DNA of 13,155 bases, taken from positions 1-13,155 of the forward strand of contig PLKY01000017.1 in NCBI GenBank assembly GCA_003140785.1, given 5' to 3'. Numbering within the stretch: position 1 is the first letter of the stretch; each line of letters opens with the position of its first letter. Source of the DNA: Acidobacteriaceae bacterium (GTDB taxonomy: Bacteria > Acidobacteriota > Terriglobia > Terriglobales > Acidobacteriaceae). Shown piece by piece: positions 1-7,934 of the stretch. The notes under the pieces are model-generated. The model was given only the letters and a program-made list of their open reading frames with translations, was not told the DNA's origin and ran no database searches. Made by a program: the position numbers and the translations under genes.

Positions 1-437
1 AAATCATTACTGTAACCCACCCGACCTTGTTATTTGCACCAGAACCCTAATGCCGATACTGCGGTATCTTCCGGATCGCATCTGGCGAGAACCCAAACTT
101 GCTGGCCATCGCACGCTGACACTTGCCTTCCACTCGAACTGCCCACCAAACACGTTCGTACATACCATCTCGAAGATCGCTCCAGTGAACCGCAGTGCCC
201 TTTGCAATCTAACAACAGTTCCACTTCTTTAGTACTCGGGCAATTCGCTACGCCTATCAGGTCCAGAACGTGTCTGTTTCAGGAATCGGCATGGGAATCC
301 TGAGAAAAAGCGACTAAAAGAACCATTACTGGCCCGGAATAATTTGCCCTGAAAGGCGCCCTAGTGACTAACATGACAACGCTCGAAGTGCAGTTCGCGA
401 AGACCCTCCTGCGACTGGCTACCCAGCTCGGGCTTAT
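1..437. other. Intergenic or eroded region without a supported gene
   Basis: This stretch lies downstream of the stop of the minus-strand GH127-type gene. Several short open frames cross it on both strands, but none gives a protein I recognise, none has a convincing ribosome binding site, and they overlap one another as expected by chance. A 30-codon frame at 373-465 on the plus strand encodes a short hydrophobic peptide but has no Shine-Dalgarno sequence and overlaps the end of the GH127 gene, so I do not call it. I see no clear intrinsic terminator for the GH127 transcript here. Confidence 0.6.
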
Positions 438-2903
438 TTATGCCCTCCTCGTGACGGTGGGATAACATGTGAATTCCTCATCACTGGATATCTGCCAGTA
501 TGGAATGAGTTTCTGTCCAGTATTCCCGGAAATGGTGAAGTGAAGTGGCTCTCCTGGGATAGGTCGGACATAACTTCCCGCCTGCTCTTCCTGCCGGTCC
601 CCAGAAATCGACAGATCTACGGTCGAGGCACCGACGGCGGCAAGAAGCACCGGCCCATATTCAAAGGCGTATCTGGACTTGCCAGGTATCTGGTCCTTAC
701 CGGTATAGCGCTTGACACGAATCTCGGCAGGTAACGTGAACTCAACTGTATCGCCATCATGCCACTGGCGGTCGATCGTAATGTAAGTTCCAGGGACTCC
801 GGCTTCTGCTGCCGTTCCGTTGACCATCAGATTCATCTCCTTGGCTGCCCAGGACGGGACCCGGAAGCGGATCTTCGCCCTCACTGGGGTTGACGGCTTC
901 ACGACGGCCTGAACTTCATTCTCGAAGGGGAACCGTGTCTTTGTTGTGAGTTCGATTGAAATCGGCCCTTGCTTCCAAGCTATCGTTGAGGGCTCGTAGA
1001 GATGAACATAGAGCCCGTCCGGGGCAACCGAATAAATATGCTCAGGGAGCGAGCCAAGCAGTCTGGTCCCTTGTCCTTCGCAACAGGTGTTTTCGTGCGT
1101 CGCCTTCTCTTTCTTTCCCTCCATCGTGGTGTGGTAACGAAGGCCGGTGCCGCCATCCTGATCGGCCATTGCGACGTTGTAAATCGACTCCTCAATCTCA
1201 GTCGCGAAGCGCTCATCCTCAGGATTTAGCAACAGAAATCGCTGGCTCATGAATACCCAGAAACTGCTTCCACATAATTCACCGTTGGACCGGTTGATCA
1301 TGTTGCTGTCTGGCGGAGCTGTCTCAAACTCGATGATTGAGATACTCCCGCCCGCCTGCTGCCAATGTGCGCGGTAAAGCTCCCAGGCACCGAGGACGGC
1401 GTCGTAATAGAGTTGCTGGCCAGTGATGAGATAGAGGTCGAGAAATGCCTCAAGGTTGGTCAACAGGTAGCAGTGGGGCCGGTCATACGGATATTGCCAG
1501 ACCTGATTCTTGTCGCGGTTTGCAAGGCCCCTTAACCAGGAATCTTCTTGATAGTAGCGCTGGACCAGTTGTGCGTCCGCCGCAGTTCCCACCGGGCTCA
1601 AACAAAGACGTGTATTGGCAATTGCTCCCTGCCCCCCGAATGGGATTCCGCGCAGCATTTCCGGTAGAAACGCTTGCTGGTTGAACCAGTCGTAATAACC
1701 ACGCAACAGCGGTAAAGCTTTGGCGTTGCCGGTATACGCCGCCTCGAGCAAACCATGCGTTACCCATGCTCGCGTGTAGGCTCCTCGTTCCGAATAGAAG
1801 AACGTATCTTCCGGATAAGCCATGATGTAACCGTTTGGCTGTCGGCATTCTTCAATACCATCAACTACGACATTCATGCGGCGGCGCAACTCAGAGTTGT
1901 CAAGCCAGCGCAGCGTGTTGGCCGCGCCCATCAAGAAACGACCTGCATTCGAACCAGCAAGATCCTCTTCCCAGAAAGCTTGCGTACCCGTTGGCTTGAA
2001 GTTCCTGACCTTTCCTGTTCGCTCGTAAAACTGACGTAAGAGATCGTCGGTCGAATAGGAGTTCAACAAGTACGCGATGTTGTTTTCCATTGCTGTCTGA
2101 AACACGCCGCCATGCAGAGTTACACCCGTTCTGGGTGCCTCGGCTCTAAAGTGCGCCGGGTTCCACGTGGATGGATCGGTAACCGCCCGAATGTTATCCC
2201 AGTGAATGCATTCTCCGTCCTGCCGAGAAGGGCGCGTCAATTGGGCAATGAGATCGTTGTTTCCGTGCGCTTCATCGGCCGATGCTTTGCAACCTACTGC
2301 AACATCGCACCCGCTGGAAAGCACGGCTATCTTGGCGAGGGACAAGGTAAAGTCCGGGCTATCTTTGGGTGCCTGTCCAAGAGGTACGTCCGCACCCGCA
2401 GCGGCCTTGACGGCACGCAGACGCGTTGCGGTTAACCTCACATATCGAGCTTGGACTCCATGCGCAGCGTATTGCGTGATGTTATCGTGCGGATCTGGAA
2501 AATCCGATTGAGTAAAGTCGGCGATGGGCAGGTAGTCGTTGAACTTTGGATCTTCGGATGCGTCAATCCGAAATCGAAGCGGGAACCCTTGCCCCGCGTA
2601 CCACTGGTCGCGCCCCGGATACATTTGATCTGCAGCCGGAAACAATTGGATTGCATCTATCGCAGCAGACCTGTTGAGATCGATCTGGATCCAAGTTGTA
2701 ACTTCAGGGCTCGCGGCCACCTTTGATCGATATGCCCGATAAATGTTGGTCGGGGTTGCGGCCATTCGTAACCCAGTGGAGAACTGTAACGGCTCCGGTT
2801 CCGAGGCCGCCCAAGCTGAGAGCGGGCTTGTTTTACCTACAACAGTAAACCCCGCACCCGCATAACTTGTTTTAAGAAGGAATTCGCGTCGTGTCAAACT
2901 CAT
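438..2903 (-). CDS. Tat-exported GH127-type (DUF1680) glycoside hydrolase, beta-L-arabinofuranosidase-like
   Basis: This 821-residue protein probably removes terminal beta-L-arabinofuranose, or a related sugar, from a plant-derived glycan outside the cytoplasm. The N-terminus carries a twin-arginine signal (TRREFLLK followed by a hydrophobic stretch and an Ala-x-Ala-like end near residue 33). Residues about 40-195 resemble a discoidin/F5-8C-like sugar-binding fold (WIQIDL, ARYVRLTATRL). The rest is the DUF1680 alpha/alpha barrel and beta domains. The GH127 zinc and nucleophile signature is present: E542-x-C544 in GELCGSS, and the pair C607-C608 in NTCCEGQGT, the first of which corresponds to the catalytic Cys of the characterised bifidobacterial enzyme. 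Glu residues about 16 positions before E542 (IEFE) are acid/base candidates. I chose ATG 2903 because GGAG sits 7 bases upstream; an in-frame GTG at 2924 would add 7 residues ahead of the Tat motif. It lies 44 bases after the WbsX-like gene, so the two are probably co-transcribed. The family includes other specificities, such as aceric acid hydrolase, so the exact substrate is uncertain. Confidence 0.88.
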   Translation of the reverse strand: MSLTRREFLLKTSYAGAGFTVVGKTSPLSAWAASEPEPLQFSTGLRMAATPTNIYRAYRSKVAASPEVTTWIQIDLNRSAAIDAIQLFPAADQMYPGRDQWYAGQGFPLRFRIDASEDPKFNDYLPIADFTQSDFPDPHDNITQYAAHGVQARYVRLTATRLRAVKAAAGADVPLGQAPKDSPDFTLSLAKIAVLSSGCDVAVGCKASADEAHGNNDLIAQLTRPSRQDGECIHWDNIRAVTDPSTWNPAHFRAEAPRTGVTLHGGVFQTAMENNIAYLLNSYSTDDLLRQFYERTGKVRNFKPTGTQAFWEEDLAGSNAGRFLMGAANTLRWLDNSELRRRMNVVVDGIEECRQPNGYIMAYPEDTFFYSERGAYTRAWVTHGLLEAAYTGNAKALPLLRGYYDWFNQQAFLPEMLRGIPFGGQGAIANTRLCLSPVGTAADAQLVQRYYQEDSWLRGLANRDKNQVWQYPYDRPHCYLLTNLEAFLDLYLITGQQLYYDAVLGAWELYRAHWQQAGGSISIIEFETAPPDSNMINRSNGELCGSSFWVFMSQRFLLLNPEDERFATEIEESIYNVAMADQDGGTGLRYHTTMEGKKEKATHENTCCEGQGTRLLGSLPEHIYSVAPDGLYVHLYEPSTIAWKQGPISIELTTKTRFPFENEVQAVVKPSTPVRAKIRFRVPSWAAKEMNLMVNGTAAEAGVPGTYITIDRQWHDGDTVEFTLPAEIRVKRYTGKDQIPGKSRYAFEYGPVLLAAVGASTVDLSISGDRQEEQAGSYVRPIPGEPLHFTISGNTGQKLIPYWQISSDEEFTCYPTVTRRA

Positions 2904-2947
2904 GCTTCCGCTCCAAATGAACACTGTTTTGCTTACTTGTCAGCGCT

Positions 2948-4141
2948 CTATCGGCCTCCGAAGACGTTCCGAATGGCGTTGAGGTAATCCATGCCGTAGA
3001 GCGCCTCTGGTTCAAGATGGCTTCCCTCTGTCCACTCATTCCATGAATTGATGGTCAACACCTTTGGAACATCCGAGTGAGAGTCTATGTAGGCTTTCGC
3101 CCTGGCCAGAGCCGATTGAAACAGTTGCGGGGTATTTCCTGTCAGAATCGACGTGAACGGGTATGCCGCCTGCTCGTAGCGGTCTGACTGGCATGCCCTA
3201 GGGCTCGGATCCCAGCCCATACTGACGTCGGTGTGGTACGGCACCCCGAATAGCTCCGGCGCCTTTCGCCAATAGGCTTCAGCTGGGTCTATGAAAGTGC
3301 CATATTCAATTGCCGGAAACACTGACAATTCAACGTGATGTATCCATGTGTATGAAGTTACGCTCTTAATTCCAAGGGAAGGAAGAAGTTCCGGCAGATT
3401 GGCCAGCCCATTCACGCCGGCAGCAACAGCGTTGAGGTGGAGGTCGGGAAATCCGGCGGCCCGTACCTTGTTCTGAAAGCGCTCTATCGCCGCCCGCGCC
3501 GTTGCAAGTCCTCCCATTCTCTCGATCAGGTGCTTGAGCTCGTAAATAGAGAAATACGGGGCGCCATCGATCTTCAGATAAGACGGCTGTGTGAAATAGC
3601 GCGAAATGATGTAGTCCGTTATCTTAGCGAAGTCCGTTGCGTCATATGTCCCCGGATAGAGTAGCGGAGGCTGGGTCTCATGAAGTCTTGCCGGCATCAG
3701 GTTATACCAATCCTGATTGGCCCACATCAGACAGAACTTGACTCGATCCTTATTGGGAGCGCCCAAGTATCCCGATTCCAGGCCACGATTGAGGAACGGC
3801 GCACCTTCATACCAATACCAATCGAAGATGAAGTGGGTGATTCCGGAATCTGCGGCGGCCTCGATCTTCTTCTGAAAGACCCTTGGGTCCGATTCATCCT
3901 CTGGTCCCCAAGTCGGTTTCTTCGGTTGATGGTGCCCCGCGAACTTCGGCTCGCTGCGCTTAAGGATCTCCCATTCGGTCCACCCCTTCCCATGAACCGC
4001 CTCATTCCTCGGATCGACGTGGTAGTTCGGAAAGTAATAGGCACCGATTTCGTATCGACCCTTCGCAGATTCCTTGGCAGTTGCCACAGCGGCTGCGGCG
4101 CAGGCACTCGCCGCAATAAACTCTCGTCGGTTCATTTCCAC
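2948..4141 (-). CDS. Tat-exported WbsX-family (GH99-like) protein
   Basis: This 397-residue protein belongs to the WbsX family, which is annotated as glycosyltransferase WbsX but folds like GH99 endo-mannosidases. A glycoside-hydrolase role on a complex glycan is therefore more likely in this setting. Family hallmarks are GWTEWEILKRSEPKFAGHHQP (residues about 53-73), the barrel strand THFIFDWYWYEG (102-112), and the C-terminal SWNEWTEGSHLEP (366-378), whose Glu residues are active-site candidates. The N-terminus has a twin-arginine motif (MNRREFIAAS) followed by an Ala-rich hydrophobic segment, so Tat export is expected. A GTG at 4141 is preceded by GGGAGAG with a 7-base gap. The ATG two codons later (4135) would be about 13 bases from the same box, so I keep the GTG. 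It is the middle gene of the receptor, WbsX, GH127 series. Length is typical of the family; the substrate is unknown. Confidence 0.82.
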   Translation of the reverse strand: MEMNRREFIAASACAAAAVATAKESAKGRYEIGAYYFPNYHVDPRNEAVHGKGWTEWEILKRSEPKFAGHHQPKKPTWGPEDESDPRVFQKKIEAAADSGITHFIFDWYWYEGAPFLNRGLESGYLGAPNKDRVKFCLMWANQDWYNLMPARLHETQPPLLYPGTYDATDFAKITDYIISRYFTQPSYLKIDGAPYFSIYELKHLIERMGGLATARAAIERFQNKVRAAGFPDLHLNAVAAGVNGLANLPELLPSLGIKSVTSYTWIHHVELSVFPAIEYGTFIDPAEAYWRKAPELFGVPYHTDVSMGWDPSPRACQSDRYEQAAYPFTSILTGNTPQLFQSALARAKAYIDSHSDVPKVLTINSWNEWTEGSHLEPEALYGMDYLNAIRNVFGGR

Positions 4142-4395
4142 TTCGTTTCTCTCCCTTGATACGCTGATTCAACTTCTCGCTCAGGTCGTTCAAACATGTC
4201 AATATCATTCACTAAAGAAATCGTGCACCACGAATTGAGAAAGAATTGCATCTCGAACTCACAAGTCTCCCCAGGGCGAAACTCAGGACGACAAACTCAA
4301 TATATTGGCCGCAAGTGATCTCGCTTGAGGCCAGATCACTTGCGACCGTTGCGTGGATCCTAACAATTATGGACAGTCCAAAGTGGCATGGCTGC
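4142..4395. other. Gap between receptor and WbsX-like gene
   Basis: This 254-base gap separates two genes on the same strand. It contains a long perfect inverted repeat close to the receptor stop (entered separately) and the short palindrome CAATATATTG at 4298-4307. Read on the minus strand, the palindrome supplies TATATT, a possible -10 element, but no good -35 stands 16-18 bases before it. The WbsX and GH127 genes may therefore be expressed by read-through past the hairpin, from a weak internal promoter, or both. Confidence 0.5.
4310..4344 (-). terminator. 12-bp perfect hairpin after the TonB receptor gene
   Basis: CGCAAGTGATCT at 4310-4321 is perfectly complementary to AGATCACTTGCG at 4333-4344, with an 11-base loop. 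It starts about 51 bases after the receptor stop on the minus strand. The bases that follow in the direction of transcription are GCCAATATATTG, with no U-tract, so it is not a canonical intrinsic terminator. It could act as a partial terminator, a 3'-end stabiliser that keeps receptor mRNA above enzyme mRNA, or a protein-binding palindrome. Confidence 0.55.
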
Positions 4396-7300
4396 TCAGA
4401 ACTCCGCGTGCAGTGATAACTGAATCACACGCGTACCACCCAAAGTGCCCGCCTGTCCCAGAGAGGCCTGAGAGGCCACGCTTTGTGAATTGAACCCGAA
4501 GGACCAGTCCGGATGGTTCAAGGCATTCACAAGGTCAGCAGCTAACTTGACTTTCACCTGCTCCGTGATTGGAAAGTACTTCGATGCGGCGGCGTCGAGG
4601 AACAGCACGGCCGGACCGCGAAGCGAGTTACGGCTTGTGTTACCGAGTGTTCCGTTTGGCTCCGTGAAGCAGCTCGTGTTAAGCCAATTCGTATGCGACT
4701 TGTTCGCCGCATAGGGGTTGGAACAGCTTGAGTCCGCGAACACCGTGTGTTGGCTACCAGTGTTAGACGTGTCGTTGGCCAACACGTCGAAAGGCGTACT
4801 GGATAGCACCTGAAAGGCCTCGCTGGTTTGCCAGCCGCCGACTACTTCGCGATTGAACCAGTTGTTCTCTTTTGCAATCAGTTTGCCGGGACCGATTGGG
4901 ACTTCCCAGACATCGCTGAATTTGAAGACCTGGGCACGGTCAAAGTCGGCCGGGCCGTAGTCCAACGCAAGGTTCGTACCGCTGCGAGGATTCTGGTTGT
5001 CTTCAGACTGATCGTCCATTGCTTTGGACCAGACGTAGTTGGCATCGAAGCTGAAGCCGTTCGAGAAGCGTTTCACAAGTTCTGCCTGCATGCCGTTATA
5101 GTTTCCCCATCCTACATCCCCTGCTTCATACACGTCTCCGACATTGGGGTAAGGGCGGCGGGTTTGGATAGGGGTCGGATTGAGAGGATCCGCGGGAAGC
5201 GAAGCCTGGTTGGGATTGAATCGCTGTTGAAGGTGGATGGCCTTGTTCCCAAGATAAGCGAGCGAGGTGCTCCAGTTGGACCCGAAAGACCTTTGGACTG
5301 CCACGTTCCATTGCTGCACCTGGCCAGTCGGCATGGTCGCGCCCGTGGTGAAGGTGCCCAGGGCGGTTTGACCCGCAACCGGGGGAGTTAACGTATTCGC
5401 AATGGGAGTCGGGGTGTTGACAGCGAAGGAATTGATTTCAAGAGTGTAGTTTGGTTGATGGGCGAGCATGAACTGCAGTTCGTTGTACATGAACGTGGTG
5501 TAGTAGATGCCGTATCCTCCGCGCACCACCGTCTTGCTATCGAGTGCGAACGCAACTCCAAAGCGGGGAGCAAGGTTATCGTATTGCTGTGGGTACGGTC
5601 CTTGTTTCACCGAATTGGTTGCCAAAATAAAGGTGCCTGCGTGTCTGTTGGAGTCCGTCGGCGATTGGTAGAGGTCGTATCTCAGGCCAAGGTTCAGCGT
5701 GAGCCGGTGATTCAACTTCCAGTCGTCCTGAACATAAGGCATTACTTCCCACTGATTGAAGTTGCCGTACGTGTAGCCAAGTCCACCATAAGCCGTAACC
5801 GGATATCCGAGCAGGAAGTCTGCAGTCGTATTCCCCGTGTATTGTCCATTGAAGTCGAACTCGCCGTTGTTCCAGATGACCCACGACGCATTCATGTTGA
5901 AATGGTCCGCCTCAATCCCGTAGACGAGAGAGTGCTTTCCAACCACATGGTTGACCTCTCCGGCGTACTGGAACGTTCTTTGTGTTGCGCCGTCGGGGTC
6001 GAAAGCATTTCCGAACCCGCTGTATTGATTTAGATGGACTGTGGGCGGCTCATCCTGAGCCAGCGAGGGAGTGACCAGGGGCACGCCGAATTCCGTCGTG
6101 TAATTGGCTGCCCCGGCGCCCGCAATCCTCTGGTAAACAGTGCTATGGTTGTAGCCGAAACGCGCAACACTCACCAGGTTGGACTTGAAGGTGTGGGTCT
6201 CCTGGACGTACGCGTTGGTGGCGTCTTGCACAGTGTCGCCATTGAATATAGCCGGAGCAATCCAGGATATACCCGTCCCAAGTGGATTTGTCGTCTCGTA
6301 GGCGCCGTACATCGTATCCTGCGGGCGCAGATTGTAATCGAGCCGGCCGAGATAATTGTCGTATGTGCTGGTGTTTCCTCCGTGGGCGTTGGAATAGTTT
6401 TGGGTGCCATTTGCATAACTGCCAGTCGGCGCGGGGTAGAAAGGAATCACCGCCTTGGCGAAACTGCTAATGCGTCCGCTTGCAATAATGTTGCCCGCAA
6501 ATGGCAGACCTGTGTTCGGATCTATGATCGCGGGAAATGGTAGATTCGTGCCGGGATCAATGCCCGTGAAGTTGCCCGCAAACATATCCGATGTAGGAAC
6601 AAGGGCCAGATTGGTGCCCCCGGAATGTTGCCTTAAGGCGTCATAGGCAAAAAAGAACTGAAGCTTGTTCTTGAGGATTGGGCCGCCGATATTTACGCCA
6701 AACTGGTTATACCGTTGTTGAGATTTTACCGTATTGTAATATCCTACGGCGTTGAGGTCATCGTTCTGGAGATAGTCATACGCTTGGCCGTGGAACTGGT
6801 TTGACCCTCCCTTGGTCACGACGTTGACGACGCCAGGTTCATCGTAACGTGCAGACGCGCCGTTGGCTTGTACATTGACCTGATCGACATCCTCCGGTGT
6901 GGGCTGCAAATTTGCAGTCTTTGTAAGGAGGTTAAAGTTGACAACGCCGTCCTGCAAATAGCTTGAGTTGCCGTTTGTAGTTCCACCTATGCTGAGGCTG
7001 TTTCCTCCGGTACCGAAGAAGTCGATATCGCTGGCGCCATTGCTCATCCCGTAACTTTGTACACTGGGAGCCGTCGCGAGCTTGCTGAATACATCGCGGG
7101 AGGTTTGTGGCAGTTGGAGGGGGGTGACATTGTCGATAGTCGAAGCTATTTCATGACTTTCGGTCTCCAGTGTGGCCGCTCCGCTTGCCTCGACCTCAAC
7201 CGTGGCAGTCGCGCTTGAAACTGCGAGGGAGAAGTCTTGCCCAACTGTCTGATCGATGCGGATATCGAGTTGCGTTGTTTGAGTCTGAAAGCCGCTTTTG

Positions 7301-7587
7301 CCAATGGCGATCTTATAGGAACTCGGCGGTAGTGAAGGCACGCTATATATGCCTTCGCCATCCGTCACAGTTTGACGGACTTGTCCCGTTGTTGTGCTGG
7401 TTACCGTAACTGTGCTGCCTGGAAGAACGGCCCCATTCTGATCTGTCACTCTTCCTGTTAAAGTCCCGGTACCGACTTGGCCGTACGACGTTGCACTTAG
7501 CGCAAGCACGACTGCTATCACTGCAAATAATTGCTGCGCATGCTGACCCCGAAATGCAGCGAGTAATTTCTTAGCGATGAGTTTCAT
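4396..7587 (-). CDS. TonB-dependent receptor, Oar-like, with carboxypeptidase regulatory-like domain
   Basis: This 1063-residue outer-membrane transporter would take up an oligosaccharide using TonB-ExbBD energy. A Sec signal peptide covers about residues 1-36 (Lys/Arg-rich start, hydrophobic FAVIAVVLALSATS, cleavage near SYG). Residues about 40-120 form the Ig-like carboxypeptidase-regulatory domain (GTLTGRVTDQNGAVLPG and LPPSSYKIAI). The plug follows (LPQTSRDVFSKLATAPSV, VVNVVTKGGSNQFHG). The remainder is a beta-barrel rich in aromatic and Asn/Gly residues, ending in a terminal Phe (LSLHAEF) as expected for recognition by the barrel-assembly machinery. Length fits Acidobacteriota receptors of this class. 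ATG 7587 is preceded by AGAGG about 9 bases upstream. No SusD partner is encoded in the window. The gene diverges from the hybrid regulator, whose candidate operators lie in the shared promoter region. The specific ligand cannot be read from the sequence; the downstream enzymes point to a plant glycan. Confidence 0.92.
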   Translation of the reverse strand: MKLIAKKLLAAFRGQHAQQLFAVIAVVLALSATSYGQVGTGTLTGRVTDQNGAVLPGSTVTVTSTTTGQVRQTVTDGEGIYSVPSLPPSSYKIAIGKSGFQTQTTQLDIRIDQTVGQDFSLAVSSATATVEVEASGAATLETESHEIASTIDNVTPLQLPQTSRDVFSKLATAPSVQSYGMSNGASDIDFFGTGGNSLSIGGTTNGNSSYLQDGVVNFNLLTKTANLQPTPEDVDQVNVQANGASARYDEPGVVNVVTKGGSNQFHGQAYDYLQNDDLNAVGYYNTVKSQQRYNQFGVNIGGPILKNKLQFFFAYDALRQHSGGTNLALVPTSDMFAGNFTGIDPGTNLPFPAIIDPNTGLPFAGNIIASGRISSFAKAVIPFYPAPTGSYANGTQNYSNAHGGNTSTYDNYLGRLDYNLRPQDTMYGAYETTNPLGTGISWIAPAIFNGDTVQDATNAYVQETHTFKSNLVSVARFGYNHSTVYQRIAGAGAANYTTEFGVPLVTPSLAQDEPPTVHLNQYSGFGNAFDPDGATQRTFQYAGEVNHVVGKHSLVYGIEADHFNMNASWVIWNNGEFDFNGQYTGNTTADFLLGYPVTAYGGLGYTYGNFNQWEVMPYVQDDWKLNHRLTLNLGLRYDLYQSPTDSNRHAGTFILATNSVKQGPYPQQYDNLAPRFGVAFALDSKTVVRGGYGIYYTTFMYNELQFMLAHQPNYTLEINSFAVNTPTPIANTLTPPVAGQTALGTFTTGATMPTGQVQQWNVAVQRSFGSNWSTSLAYLGNKAIHLQQRFNPNQASLPADPLNPTPIQTRRPYPNVGDVYEAGDVGWGNYNGMQAELVKRFSNGFSFDANYVWSKAMDDQSEDNQNPRSGTNLALDYGPADFDRAQVFKFSDVWEVPIGPGKLIAKENNWFNREVVGGWQTSEAFQVLSSTPFDVLANDTSNTGSQHTVFADSSCSNPYAANKSHTNWLNTSCFTEPNGTLGNTSRNSLRGPAVLFLDAAASKYFPITEQVKVKLAADLVNALNHPDWSFGFNSQSVASQASLGQAGTLGGTRVIQLSLHAEF

Positions 7588-7641
7588 TGTGTTTGTCCTC
7601 TCGACCGACTTCGACTACCTGGCTCTTCACATTGCATTGAA

Positions 7642-7668
7642 TCCAATTCCTGCGTCAGTTGAATTGGA
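7642..7668 (-). repeat. 8-bp inverted repeat in the receptor leader
   Basis: TCCAATTC at 7642-7649 and GAATTGGA at 7661-7668 are perfectly complementary with an 11-base spacer. The repeat ends 54 bases upstream of the receptor ATG. In the receptor mRNA it would form a leader stem-loop; as DNA it could be a second operator type. It does not match the TTTCA-N5-TGAA motif. Confidence 0.45.
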
Positions 7669-7792
7669 ACTACTTGTCATTAACAGTCGTCTCGCATGCA
7701 CGATTACTACCGTTCGCGAAGAACTACTTCAGCGAGGAAACGTAAGGATAAGATGAAACAACAGTCAAGGGACATACTGGCCAATTAGCGCT

Positions 7793-7809
7793 ATTTCATG
7801 CTGTGAACT
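7793..7809. promoter_or_regulatory. Candidate operator A (ATTTCA-N5-TGAACT)
   Basis: The sequence is ATTTCA-TGCTG-TGAACT, with the shared core TTTCA-N5-TGAA at 7794-7807. It is the copy nearest the receptor gene, about 205 bases upstream of its ATG. Its centre is 116 bases from site C, close to eleven helical turns, so sites A and C would face the same side of the DNA and could be joined by a loop. Confidence 0.55.
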
Positions 7810-7839
7810 CACAACGAGTCTCGTAATCACCGGAAATCG

Positions 7840-7856
7840 TTTTCATACCATGAATC
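7840..7856. promoter_or_regulatory. Candidate operator B (TTTTCA-N5-TGAATC)
   Basis: The sequence is TTTTCA-TACCA-TGAATC, core at 7841-7854. It is the middle copy, with its centre 47 bases from site A and 69 from site C. The arms and 5-base spacing match the other two sites while the spacer bases differ, as expected for a dimeric repressor contacting only the arms. Confidence 0.55.
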
Positions 7857-7898
7857 GTCCGTTTCCAACGAAACGCACGCGCGCCGCAGATTGCACAG

Positions 7899-7934
7899 TT
7901 GACAGTTAATTTCACTGTATGAAATCATTAATGA
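7899..7934 (+). promoter_or_regulatory. Candidate promoter of the hybrid regulator, possibly leaderless
   Basis: A perfect TTGACA (-35) lies at 7899-7904. At a 17-base spacing the -10 would fall at 7922-7927 (AAATCA), a poor match, which would put the start site almost at the ATG at 7935. The gene has no Shine-Dalgarno sequence, so a leaderless mRNA is possible. Operator candidate C lies between the -35 and the presumed -10, the usual position for repression. The weak -10 keeps this tentative. Confidence 0.4.
7909..7925. promoter_or_regulatory. Candidate operator C (ATTTCA-N5-TGAAAT)
   Basis: The sequence is ATTTCA-CTGTA-TGAAAT, the most symmetrical copy, with perfect 6-bp arms. It begins 5 bases after the TTGACA box and ends 9 bases before the regulator ATG. 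Binding here would block RNA polymerase, so autorepression of the regulator is the simplest reading. Confidence 0.6.

Larger units (their letters stand above)
7588..7934. promoter_or_regulatory. Divergent promoter region between receptor and regulator
   Basis: These 347 bases drive two diverging genes. They hold three TTTCA-N5-TGAA inverted repeats (entered separately), a TTGACA box in front of the regulator, and an 8-bp hairpin in the receptor leader. For the receptor, TTGACT (minus strand, 7763-7768) is a possible -35, but no convincing -10 lies at the right spacing, so its start site is unresolved. No small gene is supported. Confidence 0.7.

Noticed and set aside
34..303. Plus-strand frame of 89 codons
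   Set aside because: No similarity I recognise, no ribosome site, and competing frames of similar length on both strands.
373..465. Short plus-strand frame for a 30-residue hydrophobic peptide
   Set aside because: No ribosome binding site, overlap with the end of the GH127-type gene on the other strand, and no recognisable family.
4206..4222. ATTCACTAAAGAAAT as a possible fourth operator upstream of the WbsX-like gene
   Set aside because: Only one arm fits, and the second arm lacks TGAA at the 5-base spacing.
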